The notes beneath the pieces were generated by a model. That model was not told the origin of the DNA and made no database searches. It was given only the letters and a program-made list of their open reading frames with translations. Shown piece after piece: positions 21,791 through 32,097 of a DNA stretch of 64,000 bases. The DNA is from Antedon mediterranea. Its lineage: Eukaryota > Echinodermata > Crinoidea > Comatulida > Antedonidae. Both the position numbers and the translations under genes were made by a program. Numbering within the stretch: the stretch's first letter is position 1; the number at the start of each line of letters is the position of its first letter. Location: the NCBI RefSeq assembly GCF_964355755.1, contig NC_092677.1, positions 22,474,101 to 22,538,100 on the forward strand, read 5' to 3'.

Positions 21791-22190
21791 TCAAAGCACC
21801 AACATCGGCCATCTGTCTGCTGGGTTTCCTGCTGTATATGCTATTTGTTCACCATTCTGTAAGCATGCAGCGCCTAGACCGAATTGTGACGCATCACATG
21901 TGAGTGTAATAGCTTTGCGTACATCATAATATTTCAGTAGAGGTGCGTTACATATCATGCTTTGGATGTTTATCATACCAGCACCACTGGACATTGTGAT
22001 GTGTAAGTTCCCTTAACTACTTAGGCTAATGTGCTCAAGTTTGGTATGAATTTCGCTAGATAGTTTAACATACCGAGGTATCGCTGAAGTGATTGAGTGG
22101 AGTCTGGTGTGTTCATTTCTTTGATGGCACTGATTTTCTTAGGGTCTGGTTTCAAACCTTCCGAAGTAAACGTGTGTGCACAATCCCGCT
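21791..22190 (-). pseudogene. Ty3/gypsy RT-RNase H fragment
   Basis: Right to left the strand reads EGLKPDPKKISAIKEM, YLGMLNYLAKFIPNLS, then (after stop and shift) APLLKYYDVRKAITLTCDAS and FGLGAACLQNGEQIAY. These are the RT thumb and the start of RNase H (catalytic D in TCDAS) of gypsy-type Pol. In-frame stops and a missing segment between the blocks show it is dead. The copy is truncated on both sides: RT palm and integrase are absent. Confidence 0.85.
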
Positions 22191-22379
22191 TTCAGCGGGA
22201 CAGTTGGAATCTATGGTTTATATATCATAAATGTATCATAGGAGTTAGTTGGAACAACAAACCCCATGAGCACATGGGATGTTTTCTAGCATGTTTCAGG
22301 GAACAAAGCAATAACATGTATTCTTATTTTAGTTGTGTAACTTTGTATAGAGTCTAAAATACCAATAAACTATTCATCC

Positions 22380-24760
22380 TAATATATGATGAACATCATT
22401 AAGAAGATACTCAACAATTTTCATCTTGTTTCAAATAGATATTTAAAAATTTTTTAACTTTTTAAAAAAATATCATTAAGATAATTAAATATTTACACAT
22501 TACCAAAAAAATTACTTAAAAGGAAACAAAACACACATACCTTTCCCAATTCAACACTGTTGTTTTACCTCCATGGTTGTATCAATAAGCATGCAGGCAA
22601 TATGGTGGATGAACATGACAAATACCTAACACTTGGTGGCAGCAGACTAACAAATTACTTTTGTATATGTTCTAAAATAACCATGTTTCAACAAACCCCA
22701 TGTTCCAACTAAAACCCCACTCTCCCCTACATATATTTTTTCTTACCTTTAACTTTCCAAGATTTAAGTAGTTTCCGTATTTGAATTTTAATTCAAAATC
22801 ACAAGATCCTGTTCCTCAACATGCTGCAATTCATTTTCTTGGGAGACACTTTTGTATTTGGTCAATGAATAAAGACAAACACATAGAAAATAGTAGCGTA
22901 TCAAACAGCTTCTTTATTCATCTATCACATAATCATACATATCTCGATGACAACACATCTTACAGGGAAAAATTTTAACTTAAAATTTGTTTAGCAATAT
23001 TGCTAATCAAACAGAATTTTGAGTTGAGAAACATAGTTTTGTATTGTATTTTTTGCTACACAAATTCAGAAATGTATAGCAATAAGGTTGTTTTGTATAG
23101 CTTTTTGCTATGCTACACTGGCGAAATTATTCCCTGATTTTATATACTAAACAGCTGTATTGTGCATTAGCATACAGTATGCTACAATGTAAACTCTAGA
23201 GGGCAATCATAACAGACACCATATTCTTGCAGACATTGCACAATACTTTGGTCAGTTTAAAGTGGGCAGTACCTTCAGCATTTTTTGTTTATTATTTGAT
23301 TATACATCCACGATTTCTACACTTAGTATGAAGTTTCATTTTGCTATAATAATTACATGTTTGTTAAGTAAAACTAATTTTAAAAAGTAGTTGATTTTGT
23401 CATGAAATTGTTAAAATGTTTTTAAAAAAAACCTCAATTTCAGGGGGTAAAAATAAAAGTCAAGAGGTATAGGTATTACAGTGTCTGGGTTTTCAGACAT
23501 TTGCTATTTATAATCTTTAATTGTATGCTCCTATTATCCTATTACAATAAAATTCCCTTTAAATTGTATGTCATGCCTAGATTGAACGTAAATATATGGC
23601 TACAGAAGAACGCAATTTCTTTGTCCGCCGTACCAACGGTCACTTCTTGGTGGACCAATTACAATCCAATAATACATAAACATTCATGTGTATACTTGGC
23701 TTGGTTTACTACAAATGGTGCTTAGACAGTATACGTATTGCTACCAACTTCAGCCCAACAGGCAGCACTTACACTACCAACAAAAGTTAACGTTTAATTG
23801 TTACACAGTTATCTACGTTAGCACAGAAATACATTGTAGCCTATACATTATCGTTATTACAAGTATATAGTATTACAATAAATGAGTATCTTACTTAGAA
23901 CGGTCAATCTGTATTATTGCTGAGGTGTGACACCTCCCTATCTCTATAAGGTTGATGTGAGGTGTACTTAATAGCCTACATTCCTCAGTAAATCTTATAT
24001 ACGGTAATACACCTGAATTATTCTATGAAAATTACCCTTTTCGTTTAACTTTCAATACCCGTCACTTAGGACTGTGAAATTGTAATCTAATCCCACAGAA
24101 ATACCTTCTTCTTCTAAATATTTAAGGTCTGCAATTAACTTAGAGAATACCTTGTTTGGTCACTTGTGAAAGGTTGTAAAGTCCATGTATTGTTATCGTC
24201 TACAATTTCAATTCTTCGGTCATGGCTGCTTTTCTGCTTTAGAGTACAAGTGGATGCTCGAGTGCACCTGTTATTCACATCAACTGGTTTTTCAACTGGT
24301 TTCTTTCATCCGCTTTAACAGGTTCCTCAATGTGCATAAACAATGCATGCTTGTCTGACCGGCACTTTTGGCACTTGACATTTGAGTCACAGTCTCAGGC
24401 TTAGTGTTCCTCCACAACGAAATCATAAACCAATTTGCATGCAGAATTGTTATGTTTCCTCTATAGATTTTCGACTAAAAACAATGTAGTTTTTATGTGC
24501 CCGGATACAGTAATCAGGCGTTGTGCCAGAAGAGCCTTGCACACAGCTGAGAGTCACGCAGTTTCTTATGTTCTGTCTTGAATCGGGGAAATGAGTTTCT
24601 GTGTTTTGCTGCTGTTCATGCTCAAGCATCACTGTTATAAATATCTGGCTTATGTGTTGGTTGACAATGTCTTGCTGAAGATTTAGTTATTTCCCTAGTG
24701 AGGTCGATTCAAATTGAGGTGGAGGAGTTTAAAGGATTGAATGCGGATGCTCTGGGCCTT
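22380..24760. other. No gene seen
   Basis: AT-rich. Frames at 22781-22978, 23501-23870 and 24450-24632 have no recognised motifs. A small palindrome GAGGTGTGACACCTC lies near 23922. Nothing indicates an RNA gene. Confidence 0.45.
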
Positions 24761-24764
24761 AATG

Positions 24765-24808
24765 TAGTGTAGTGTAGTGTGTAGTGTAGTGTAGTGTAGT
24801 GTAGTGTT
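24765..24808. repeat. (TAGTG)n microsatellite
   Basis: About eight TAGTG units with one interruption (GTGTAGTG). It lies just 3' of the last readable exon of the minus-strand gene remnant at 24840-26915. Confidence 0.95.
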
Positions 24809-24839
24809 GCTGTGGCCTCTTTGATGACCGTACGTTTCA

Positions 24840-26915
24840 CATGATGCAAAGTATCAAAACTGGTTAGGCTTGTCTTCAGATTTAAAGTGGATTACTTCAT
24901 AAGGTTTTGGAGTTGTCTTGATAACTTGAACCAACTGAAAGGGTAGACTTAACTCTGTGACTTGCTTCAATCCTTTCTATTGTGCTGTGCATTAAATCTC
25001 CTTCTGATTGGCCGTGGTTAGTTTCAAGGAAGTGCAGTCTAATTTCTTCTACGAACGTTGAACAAACTTCAACATCATAGATGGTATTATTGAATTTTTG
25101 TCTTGCCCTACCCATCCACCATCTTCTTCGGCAGCAGCTTTATTCAGATAAAAGTCAATGCAAAATGTGATTTAACACAAACCATGGCGTGTTAATCCTT
25201 CATGAGAAAAAAAAACATCCCTACTCCCCAACTCATAAATTGTAAAATTATAACATGCTAATCGGCGTTAAATAAAATAAAATAATTCTGTTCTTGGCAA
25301 GTAAAGAAGACTTGCTGAAGATCAAAGACTGTGGCCCCATGTTGTTTTTTCGCCATGGTATGCTCCTTTGCCGCTGTCTTTATTTCACAAATCTTTTTCT
25401 TCTCACTTAAGTGCTTTTCGTACCGGTTGTTTAGAATGGCCTTTTTGTGATGTATTAGCCCTTGTTTAACAGTAGACTATCATACACATGACTCATACTA
25501 CGGTATCCATTTTGTAGAGTAATTGCTTTTAATGAACAATAGAGGGCGGCATAACTATTTACAGTATGATGTATACTATAGTGTTCAATACACTACACTT
25601 TTGCTCATCATTTGATTGTTTAAAGGTTTCGCATAATAAGCCACAAGTATCCTTTTTAGAGTGGTGAAATTTGAGGATGAGTGAACGGAAAGTCTTCTTA
25701 TAATAGGCTTAAACTAGCACCTTGAGGATGGTCTCTCTTGTACATTCTGTGCATGATGATTACGACGAAAGATATTGGCATTTTCTTTTCAATCCTCAAT
25801 AATGCGATTCCATTCGTGACAATCGTGCGATGTGCTTGATCACCTCTTCATGGTTACTGCGTTTCCTTCCTCCTTTTTTTCACGCTCCATCACACCAAAT
25901 CTTCCGTTAACGAAACTTCCAAAGTAGCCAAAAACTTCTTTCGACAAATTTTCCTGTTGTCTCAGGTTTGGGTAAAAAATAGTTGTAGTGATTGGACCTA
26001 TTGGATTTGGATTCGGATACACGATCAAATGCCTACTTAACCACTCCCTTTGCCATTGCAAATCAGCCATACCATAATAAGCATTCCATATTTCCATGCG
26101 TTCTTCATCTTAGTTATCCTTGCAATTCAACCCCTTACATGAACAAAGGGGGCAATCTGAATTTCCTATTGTATCTTTTTTTTTGCCATTAACTTGTTTT
26201 AATGGTGTAATATTCTTTCCCATTATTTCTATTTTTTTGACTAAGCGATTTTTTTATTTTGGTTTCTGTGGGGTAGTGGCCTTGCTTCTCCTTCAACTAT
26301 AAAATTTGAAGCATCTAACGCAGAATCTCCAGATGCAACCGAGCAATTCGTGCAAAATCAGAATCAGAATCTCCAGACACATAACAATGATCTGAAAGAT
26401 CGTATGGCACAACAGGTGCCTGAGGCACGCCATGAGGCTCACCAAATACAGATGCGTCTGCCATTTATTTATCAATCATGACATCAAAAGACACTGGCGA
26501 CAGATTATGTACATCATTTAATGTTGATGATATGTCTGTTAGTGCAACATCAACAGTAGGTATCTCTACAAAATCATTGGGCAGTATACTTACAATTTCT
26601 AGGATATCAGTAGCCATAACATTACATACATCATATTGGATAGGAGTATTTGCTGTTTCTGATAAAAAGATATCAGCTCCAGGCTGAAACATATTTATTA
26701 TGTGATGTACACTCATCATCTAAATTAAAATGCTTGTAACATAAAAAACACAAACACTTGGTGCAGGCTACCAACACCTCCCCACTGCAAGTAAAATTCT
26801 CATACGAAGCATGTTGTAAATCTTCTAAACTCGCCTCATTAGACACCGGTGCATCATTCGTTTCTGTAAACAGTAAAGGCAAAATCACAAACAGTAAGCA
26901 CTCTGAATTCAACAA
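24840..26915 (-). pseudogene. Uncharacterised transposon-like gene, copy A (DLQ.V / GHxQxExDxxHSxIE family)
   Basis: Minus-strand exons in order: a zinc-binding segment CSGEVLVACTKCLCFLCYKH...C..H (about 26790-26720); an acidic segment (26719-26465); EIWNAYYGMADLQWQREWLS (26097-26040); YEKHLSEKKKICEIKTAAKE with ATVFDLQQVFFT (25440-25310); and HFLETNHGQSEGDLMHSTIE followed by a PKPYEVIHFKSED-like end (25080-24840). The order matches a multi-exon gene family, common in cnidarian, mollusc and echinoderm genomes, that I know only as uncharacterised. The D.c.gQN.N and GH.q.E.DsmHs.IE motifs suggest an RNase H-fold transposase (inference). Copy A is broken: the segment between DLQQV and the HS.IE motif is scrambled by stops. 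Copy B (30994-36480) shares ETNHGQSEGD.MHS.IE. Confidence 0.55.
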
Positions 26916-27159
26916 TATCTGTTTTCAAAATTGCATGTATTATGTTTGAGAAACAAATACAAATAACATTACCTGGAATACTTACTTGTGTGATAATACC
27001 AATAACCTTCATTGAAAAAATATTTCTTAGATAAATTTGTTTGATTTGGAAAAACTTTAGCACCTTTCGGTGTATTTGATCAATGATCATTGGCATTTCT
27101 GTATCAGAATAAATTTTGATCACATTTCTGCTTCTTTCTAAATGGTTCCATCCCAATCC

Positions 27160-28140
27160 ATCTCAATCTCCAGGCCTTTTTCTAACAACCCAGGAAACGA
27201 AAGGTCTTTTGAAGAAACAGCATTCTGGGTTTCATCTGCATGCCACTTTATCAATACATCAAAACATTGTTTACTATGGTAAAAAAAAGGAAGGATAATG
27301 ATGTGTGTTATTTCGCAAACAGTTGTCAGTAAGCAAGTGTTACTATGTTTGGACAGGAAGGATGACTAATTAAATGGTACCACATCCTGATTGTGACTTT
27401 CCTTGGACCTAACTCAGGAATGTAGTGTTCCAAGTTAAATAGGCATCGGGGAGAGTAAGGGGTGAATAGCCTGTGTGACTAATAGGGTTTGGTCCCACCA
27501 TGTTACAACTATAATTCATCAATACGTTAAGTGCAACAAAAATACAAATAGTAGGTACTTTGGAATATACACAAACATGATCTGTTATTCATTATAGAAT
27601 GGGATTAGTGGCACCGTTGGCAGAAATTTACCTTGAAATGTCTTGATACTGCTCCAAACTCATCAAGCTAGCACAACAGCCATCACGTGATGAGGAGAGA
27701 AAAGAGAAAAAATAGTTGAGCATGAACTTCTTTTATAATGGGGTGGGATGTTTCATTATGTGATATGTGGATGGTGCATTATTAACTAATGTAGTTCTTT
27801 ACAGAGTTGGCAGAACTGTTTAGAATTTGACCTTTTCAATTTTAACCACAGACTTGTGCTTGCTTTTAAAATTTGTTCGTGCTTGTACATTCAAATCGAT
27901 TTGAAATATTTAATTAGTATGTAAAGTAATGCCAATGTTATTGGATTGAACAGCCTGTTACCTTCAATGGCAAATGGATTACCATTCTTCGACAAAGCTG
28001 ATTTAATTTTCTGAAAATTTCTGTTGAATCGTTTGCATTTCATGGTGGTAATCCTGATTGTTCGTCTCCATCACTGGAGCTGTCATAAAAAAATGTAGTC
28101 GAGCGTTACAGTTTGATATGCCAACTAACCCTCCTCTTCA
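27160..28140. other. No gene seen; contains dispersed repeat
   Basis: Apart from the repeat at 27530-27797 shared with 55874-56097, this stretch shows no coding signal. Confidence 0.45.
27530..27797 (+). repeat. Dispersed repeat, copy 1
   Basis: Shares TGCAACAAAAATACAAATAG, GATTAGTGGCACCGTT, ATCACGTGAT and GATATGTGGATGGTGC in the same order and orientation with 55874-56097, 28 kb away. This copy carries an extra segment of about 60 bp around 27640-27700. The repeat has no coding content. It may be a non-autonomous element. Confidence 0.8.
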
Positions 28141-28145
28141 ATATT

Positions 28146-28640
28146 TTATTCACTTGTTCCACAGCATGGTATACTCATGAATGGTATTGTCGACTCTTGC
28201 ATCCATATCCATGTGTCTTCACTCTCCAACGATTTCATATCTGCAATATATCTTGGCCAAAGCCTCATATATTTAAGGCGGTCCATGCCAAAACATATCT
28301 TTCCAAGCTGCTCACCAGATATGATATGGAGCCTGAGATTTGATGTCCGGGTTATAATAAATTCTAGTATAATTTCCAAGCGATTAGTATAGTTAATTAA
28401 AGACATGTTGAGACTTTGCATCTATCCAGCCACTAAACTTTGTCCATAAGGTTTTGTCTAGCTCCTCTCTTAATTGTATCAACGATGCTTTAACATCTTG
28501 ACTTGCTTTCATAAGGCTCTCAAGGTAGCCATTGTTGTATGGAGCTCACCCAATCTTGGTAATCTTCATTTGCATCAAAGATCTGTATGCACTTCTCGTA
28601 GAGTGCCATATCCATGGATATGATAGTCTTGTAGTCGTCA
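28146..28640 (-). pseudogene. Degenerate exons of an uncharacterised repeated gene
   Basis: The minus strand reads MALYEKCIQIFDANEDYQDW (about 28600-28545), and further on DRLKYMRLWPRYIADMKSLE (about 28290-28230). The second resembles the D..nYar..p.Yl.dM..L pattern seen in a transposon-associated invertebrate gene family. Stops lie between the blocks. I cannot assign a function. Confidence 0.3.
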
Positions 28641-29009
28641 CCTGTGACTGTAATGTAATACTGTCAGTGTCAGTAATGTTTATTTATTCTTTATTCTTCA
28701 ACCAACAGTGAAAGGCACCAATAACTGGTTGATCATAAAATATATATATTATGAAATAAAAATCAAGAATTGTACAACAATGAATGTCTACAGAAAACAC
28801 TATTTAAACACAACATTAACACAAGAAAATTTAACATAAAGAAGGGGTTTACAATGAGGATTACGAACAGGGACATTAAAATAAAACAACAAGATCACAG
28901 TTAAACTTAGAATTAAGACATTTAAACAGAAAAATTAAGTTGACCAATTATGTGCAACCTCATTGATGAGAGGTACACCTATATTCATTTATTGGTGGTG
29001 ATGAACCAG

Positions 29010-29420
29010 ATTGGAATTAGCTGTTGGTTCTTGATAGCACCTTCTCCAATCTAGCCAGATGTTTTTTTAATGTGGAGGAAAATATTAATATGTCGTCGAG
29101 ATATAATACAAGGCCATTCAGGTTCATGTCTGCAAATATAAAAACAATTAGTCGTTGAAATGTATTAGCAGAGTTACTCTCAATCCTTGTGGCATCCTCA
29201 GGAATTCAGATAAGCCCCAAGGTACACTGAAAGCAGTCTTATCAATAGATACTTCGTCCATTGTTACTTGATTAGCCATGAGCCAGATCAAGCGCTGGGA
29301 AGGTCTTTCTCCTCCTAGTACATCTAAAACTTCATTAATCCTTGAAAGCAGAAAAGAATCCTTAATGAATCCTTCTTTACAACAAGCAAGTGTTGACAAA
29401 TAAAAGTTATGTTCCATTGG
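29010..29420 (-). pseudogene. Gypsy-type reverse transcriptase fragment
   Basis: Right to left: FIKDSFLLSRINEVLDVLGG (the kD.yPLPrI.e.LD.LGG segment), SIDKTAFSVPWGLSEFLRMP (KTAF..p.G..ef.rMPfGL), then NGLVLYLDDILIFSSTLKKH, which holds the YxDD active site (YLDD at about 29075). The first block contains a small frame shift in the s.LDL segment, and a TTTGCAG-preceded break separates the last block. The 5' end of the readable part merges into the 241-bp tandem array, so the copy is truncated. The catalytic motif is preserved, but the protein is not continuous. Confidence 0.8.
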
Positions 29421-29522
29421 ATGATGTGTTGACGGGTACTCTTTTATGGGCTTTGTGCACAGCATTACTGCAATGTCATAATCATCAACTGACATTGTCA
29501 TTGAGTCTTCTATGTCTATATG

Positions 29523-30246
29523 CCTTGGACAGTGAATCATTTTTCACATCAGCCTCCTTTTGCCGTTCCATTAACTTAATAATAATAATAAATGAAAACT
29601 TATATAGCGCCGGTATCCTCCACCCATGTGGCGCTCATGGCGCTTTACTTGCTGATTACTTTTATAAGCATACATAATGTTCTGACTTCACGTATTGGTA
29701 ATACAAATATGTTGAGCAGTCACTTACTTCACCAGAATATTAAAATGGTTTGCACACGTCAAACCTTGGACAGTGAATCATTTTTCACATCAGCCTCCTT
29801 TTGCCGTTCCATTAACTTAATAATAATAATAAATGAAAACTTATATAGCGCCGGTATCCTCCACCCATGTGGCGCTCATGGCGCTTCACTTGCTGATTAC
29901 TTTTATAAGCATACATAATGTTCTGACTTCACGTATTGGTAATACAAATATGTTGAGCAGTCACTTACTTCACCAGAATATTAAAATGGTTTGCACACGT
30001 CAAACCTTGGACAGTGAATCATTTTTCACATCAGCCTCCTTTTGCCGTTCCATTAACTTAATAATAATAATAAATGAAAACTTATATAGCGCCGGTATCC
30101 TCCACCCATGTGGCGCTCATGGCGCTTCACTTGCTGATTACTTTTATAAGCATACATAATGTTCTGACTTCACGTATTGGTAATACAAATATGTTGAGCA
30201 GTCACTTACTTCACCAGAATATTAAAATGGTTTGCACACGTCAAAC
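29523..30246. repeat. 241-bp tandem repeat, three copies
   Basis: The unit begins CTTGGACAGTGAATCATTTT and includes AATAATAATAATAAATG, a TATATAGCGCC and CATGTGGCGCTCATGGCGCT segment and CACGTATTGGTAATACAAAT. Offsets are exactly 241 bp (29592, 29833, 30074 for the same ATG), and copies differ at only a base or two (CTTTACTTG versus CTTCACTTG). Open frames of about 108 codons cross each junction, but they have no family signature and are probably by-products of periodicity. The unit lies at the edge of the gypsy RT remnant and includes its first few bases, so the duplication is younger than that insertion. Confidence 0.97.
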
Positions 30247-30249
30247 CTG

Positions 30250-30990
30250 TAAATAAATACATACAGTTGTAATAATCATTAAAAATACAAAATTCAAATC
30301 AAATTTAAATATCTTAAATCTACAAGATTCCATATTCATAATACTAAGGCCCAAAAAGAAAATTTAACTTTTATTTAACAATCTAATAATAACAATTTAT
30401 TTTAATAATTTGGTTTTCGTTAAAGTTCGAACTCATGAATTAGGACATATTCCGGTGTGTTTTTAATGCATATTTACATTAACTATAAACTGTGTTTGTC
30501 ACAAAAACATGAAATATTTCATAATGAGCATCTGGTAATTTTCGAACATACATTTACAATTTTCACCCAAATTTTTGCCCAGATCTCTCTTTTAGGTTTA
30601 AATTGTAGAAACCAACATTTAAGAAAAGGTTAACAATTTTGACAAATTAATGAGTTATAAAACATTTTTCAAAATACACTTATTTACTAACTTTAAATTC
30701 ATTTAGCTTCCTTAGTATCCCGTCACTCATCACACAGACCGGCGAAATCGCAATTTTAATTAATCTGTACCTCATGGTGGTCACTAATACTATTAATCAA
30801 ACAGAAACACGTTTTTTCGTAGGGATTAGTATTTAGGCTTATGGCACTTTATTATTATTCCTTAATTATATATAAATACATCAACAATTATCCTAAATTC
30901 AGTTGAATTAAATCAATTTAAAAAACTTTACTTTCTTCTGTGTTGTAGTTTGTTTTATGCCTCCTGGTTATTTGTTGCTTATTTTCTCTA
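30250..30990. other. No gene seen
   Basis: AT-rich DNA between the 241-bp array and the 3' end of gene copy B. No RNA gene or transposon end recognised. Confidence 0.5.
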
Positions 30991-31359
30991 GCGTTACATT
31001 ACTTTGTTTGTATTTAAAATTGTTCTATAAAGGCAGTATTTTATATCATCATTTACTATATTTTCCAGGGTTTTGGAACGTAAGCACGTTACCACCATAG
31101 ATAGCTTTGGTTGGTGCTTTAAACTTTTGGAGACAAATTGATCCTCATTGTTTCTTATTACTGGAGTGGTTCCAGAACATAAGTTCAGCAGGTTGTTATA
31201 CTTGTCGGCTGACAGCTTTCCTCTGTTGTACAAGCTCGAGGAGTGACACCTATTTGCGGGTTTCTGCTACAACTTAACAGTTTTATTGAATGCAATGTGG
31301 CCTCGAGATGAGAAAACTTTACATCAATACACTCCGGCCTCTCCTTTGCGACACATAAC

Positions 31360-31868
31360 TGTCGTAATGTGGGGGGTGTGGGAGTTATCAATATGTATAG
31401 CCCCTCAGATCGTAAAGAATCCGAATAAAGTGAATACGATTAAGTATAAAATTTTGCAACAGTTTAATAAGTAGTACAAAACAGTATCAACAATTCTTTG
31501 TCTTGAACTAAAACAATTCCAATATCAGTAACACTTCAACCATGGCAAGCTTCAACGATCTTGATCCGTTAATAACATTGAATACAAAATAACAAACTTT
31601 TCCTATAGTAATCTACTCTAAATCTATGAAATCCTTTACAATCCATGTAAGTTCAAACTACAGTAAACATCTTCACACTCGAATTCTATTTCCAACGTCG
31701 TATTATACCTCTTAAACATCAAATTATTAACTAACAAGTAATATAAACATCATTACTCGGAAATGTCCATTCAACTCTATTCGTCGTGTTCATCTCTCCT
31801 CCCTCGTCCGTTCTCCTCATCCGCACAAAACATCTTAAATCCACGGGGGCGCCCTTCACCTCCCGTCA
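31360..31868 (-). repeat. 3' LTR of the gypsy element
   Basis: Left copy of the 509-bp LTR. It lies 3' because the element is read on the minus strand. Adjacent internal sequence (31869-31881) reads CAAACAGGGAAAT on the minus strand and is the probable polypurine primer for plus-strand synthesis. Confidence 0.95.
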
Positions 31869-31881
31869 ATTTCCCTGTTTG
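31869..31881 (-). promoter_or_regulatory. Probable polypurine tract
   Basis: Minus-strand CAAACAGGGAAAT immediately precedes the 3' LTR. It is purine-rich and in the correct place, though short and interrupted by one C and T. Confidence 0.5.
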
Positions 31882-32097
31882 AAAAACATTCGTCCCCGAA
31901 TGTACAATACAAATAAAAAAATGTTTCTCTGAAAACTTAACAAAAAAAACAAATTTAAAAAAATTTCAAATTACTTATCATCTATGTAACGTAAACTTCA
32001 TAAATTATCTGCAATATCAACATAACAACTATTAAAGATAATTCAAGCTAATCCCTAATACTCAAGTGATCTTCTATTAACAGAGTAGCATACAATT

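Noticed and set aside
29592-30256. Three 108-codon open frames with nearly the same protein
   Set aside because: They arise from the 241-bp periodicity (241 is not a multiple of three, so the frame crosses each junction once) and have no family signature or start context.
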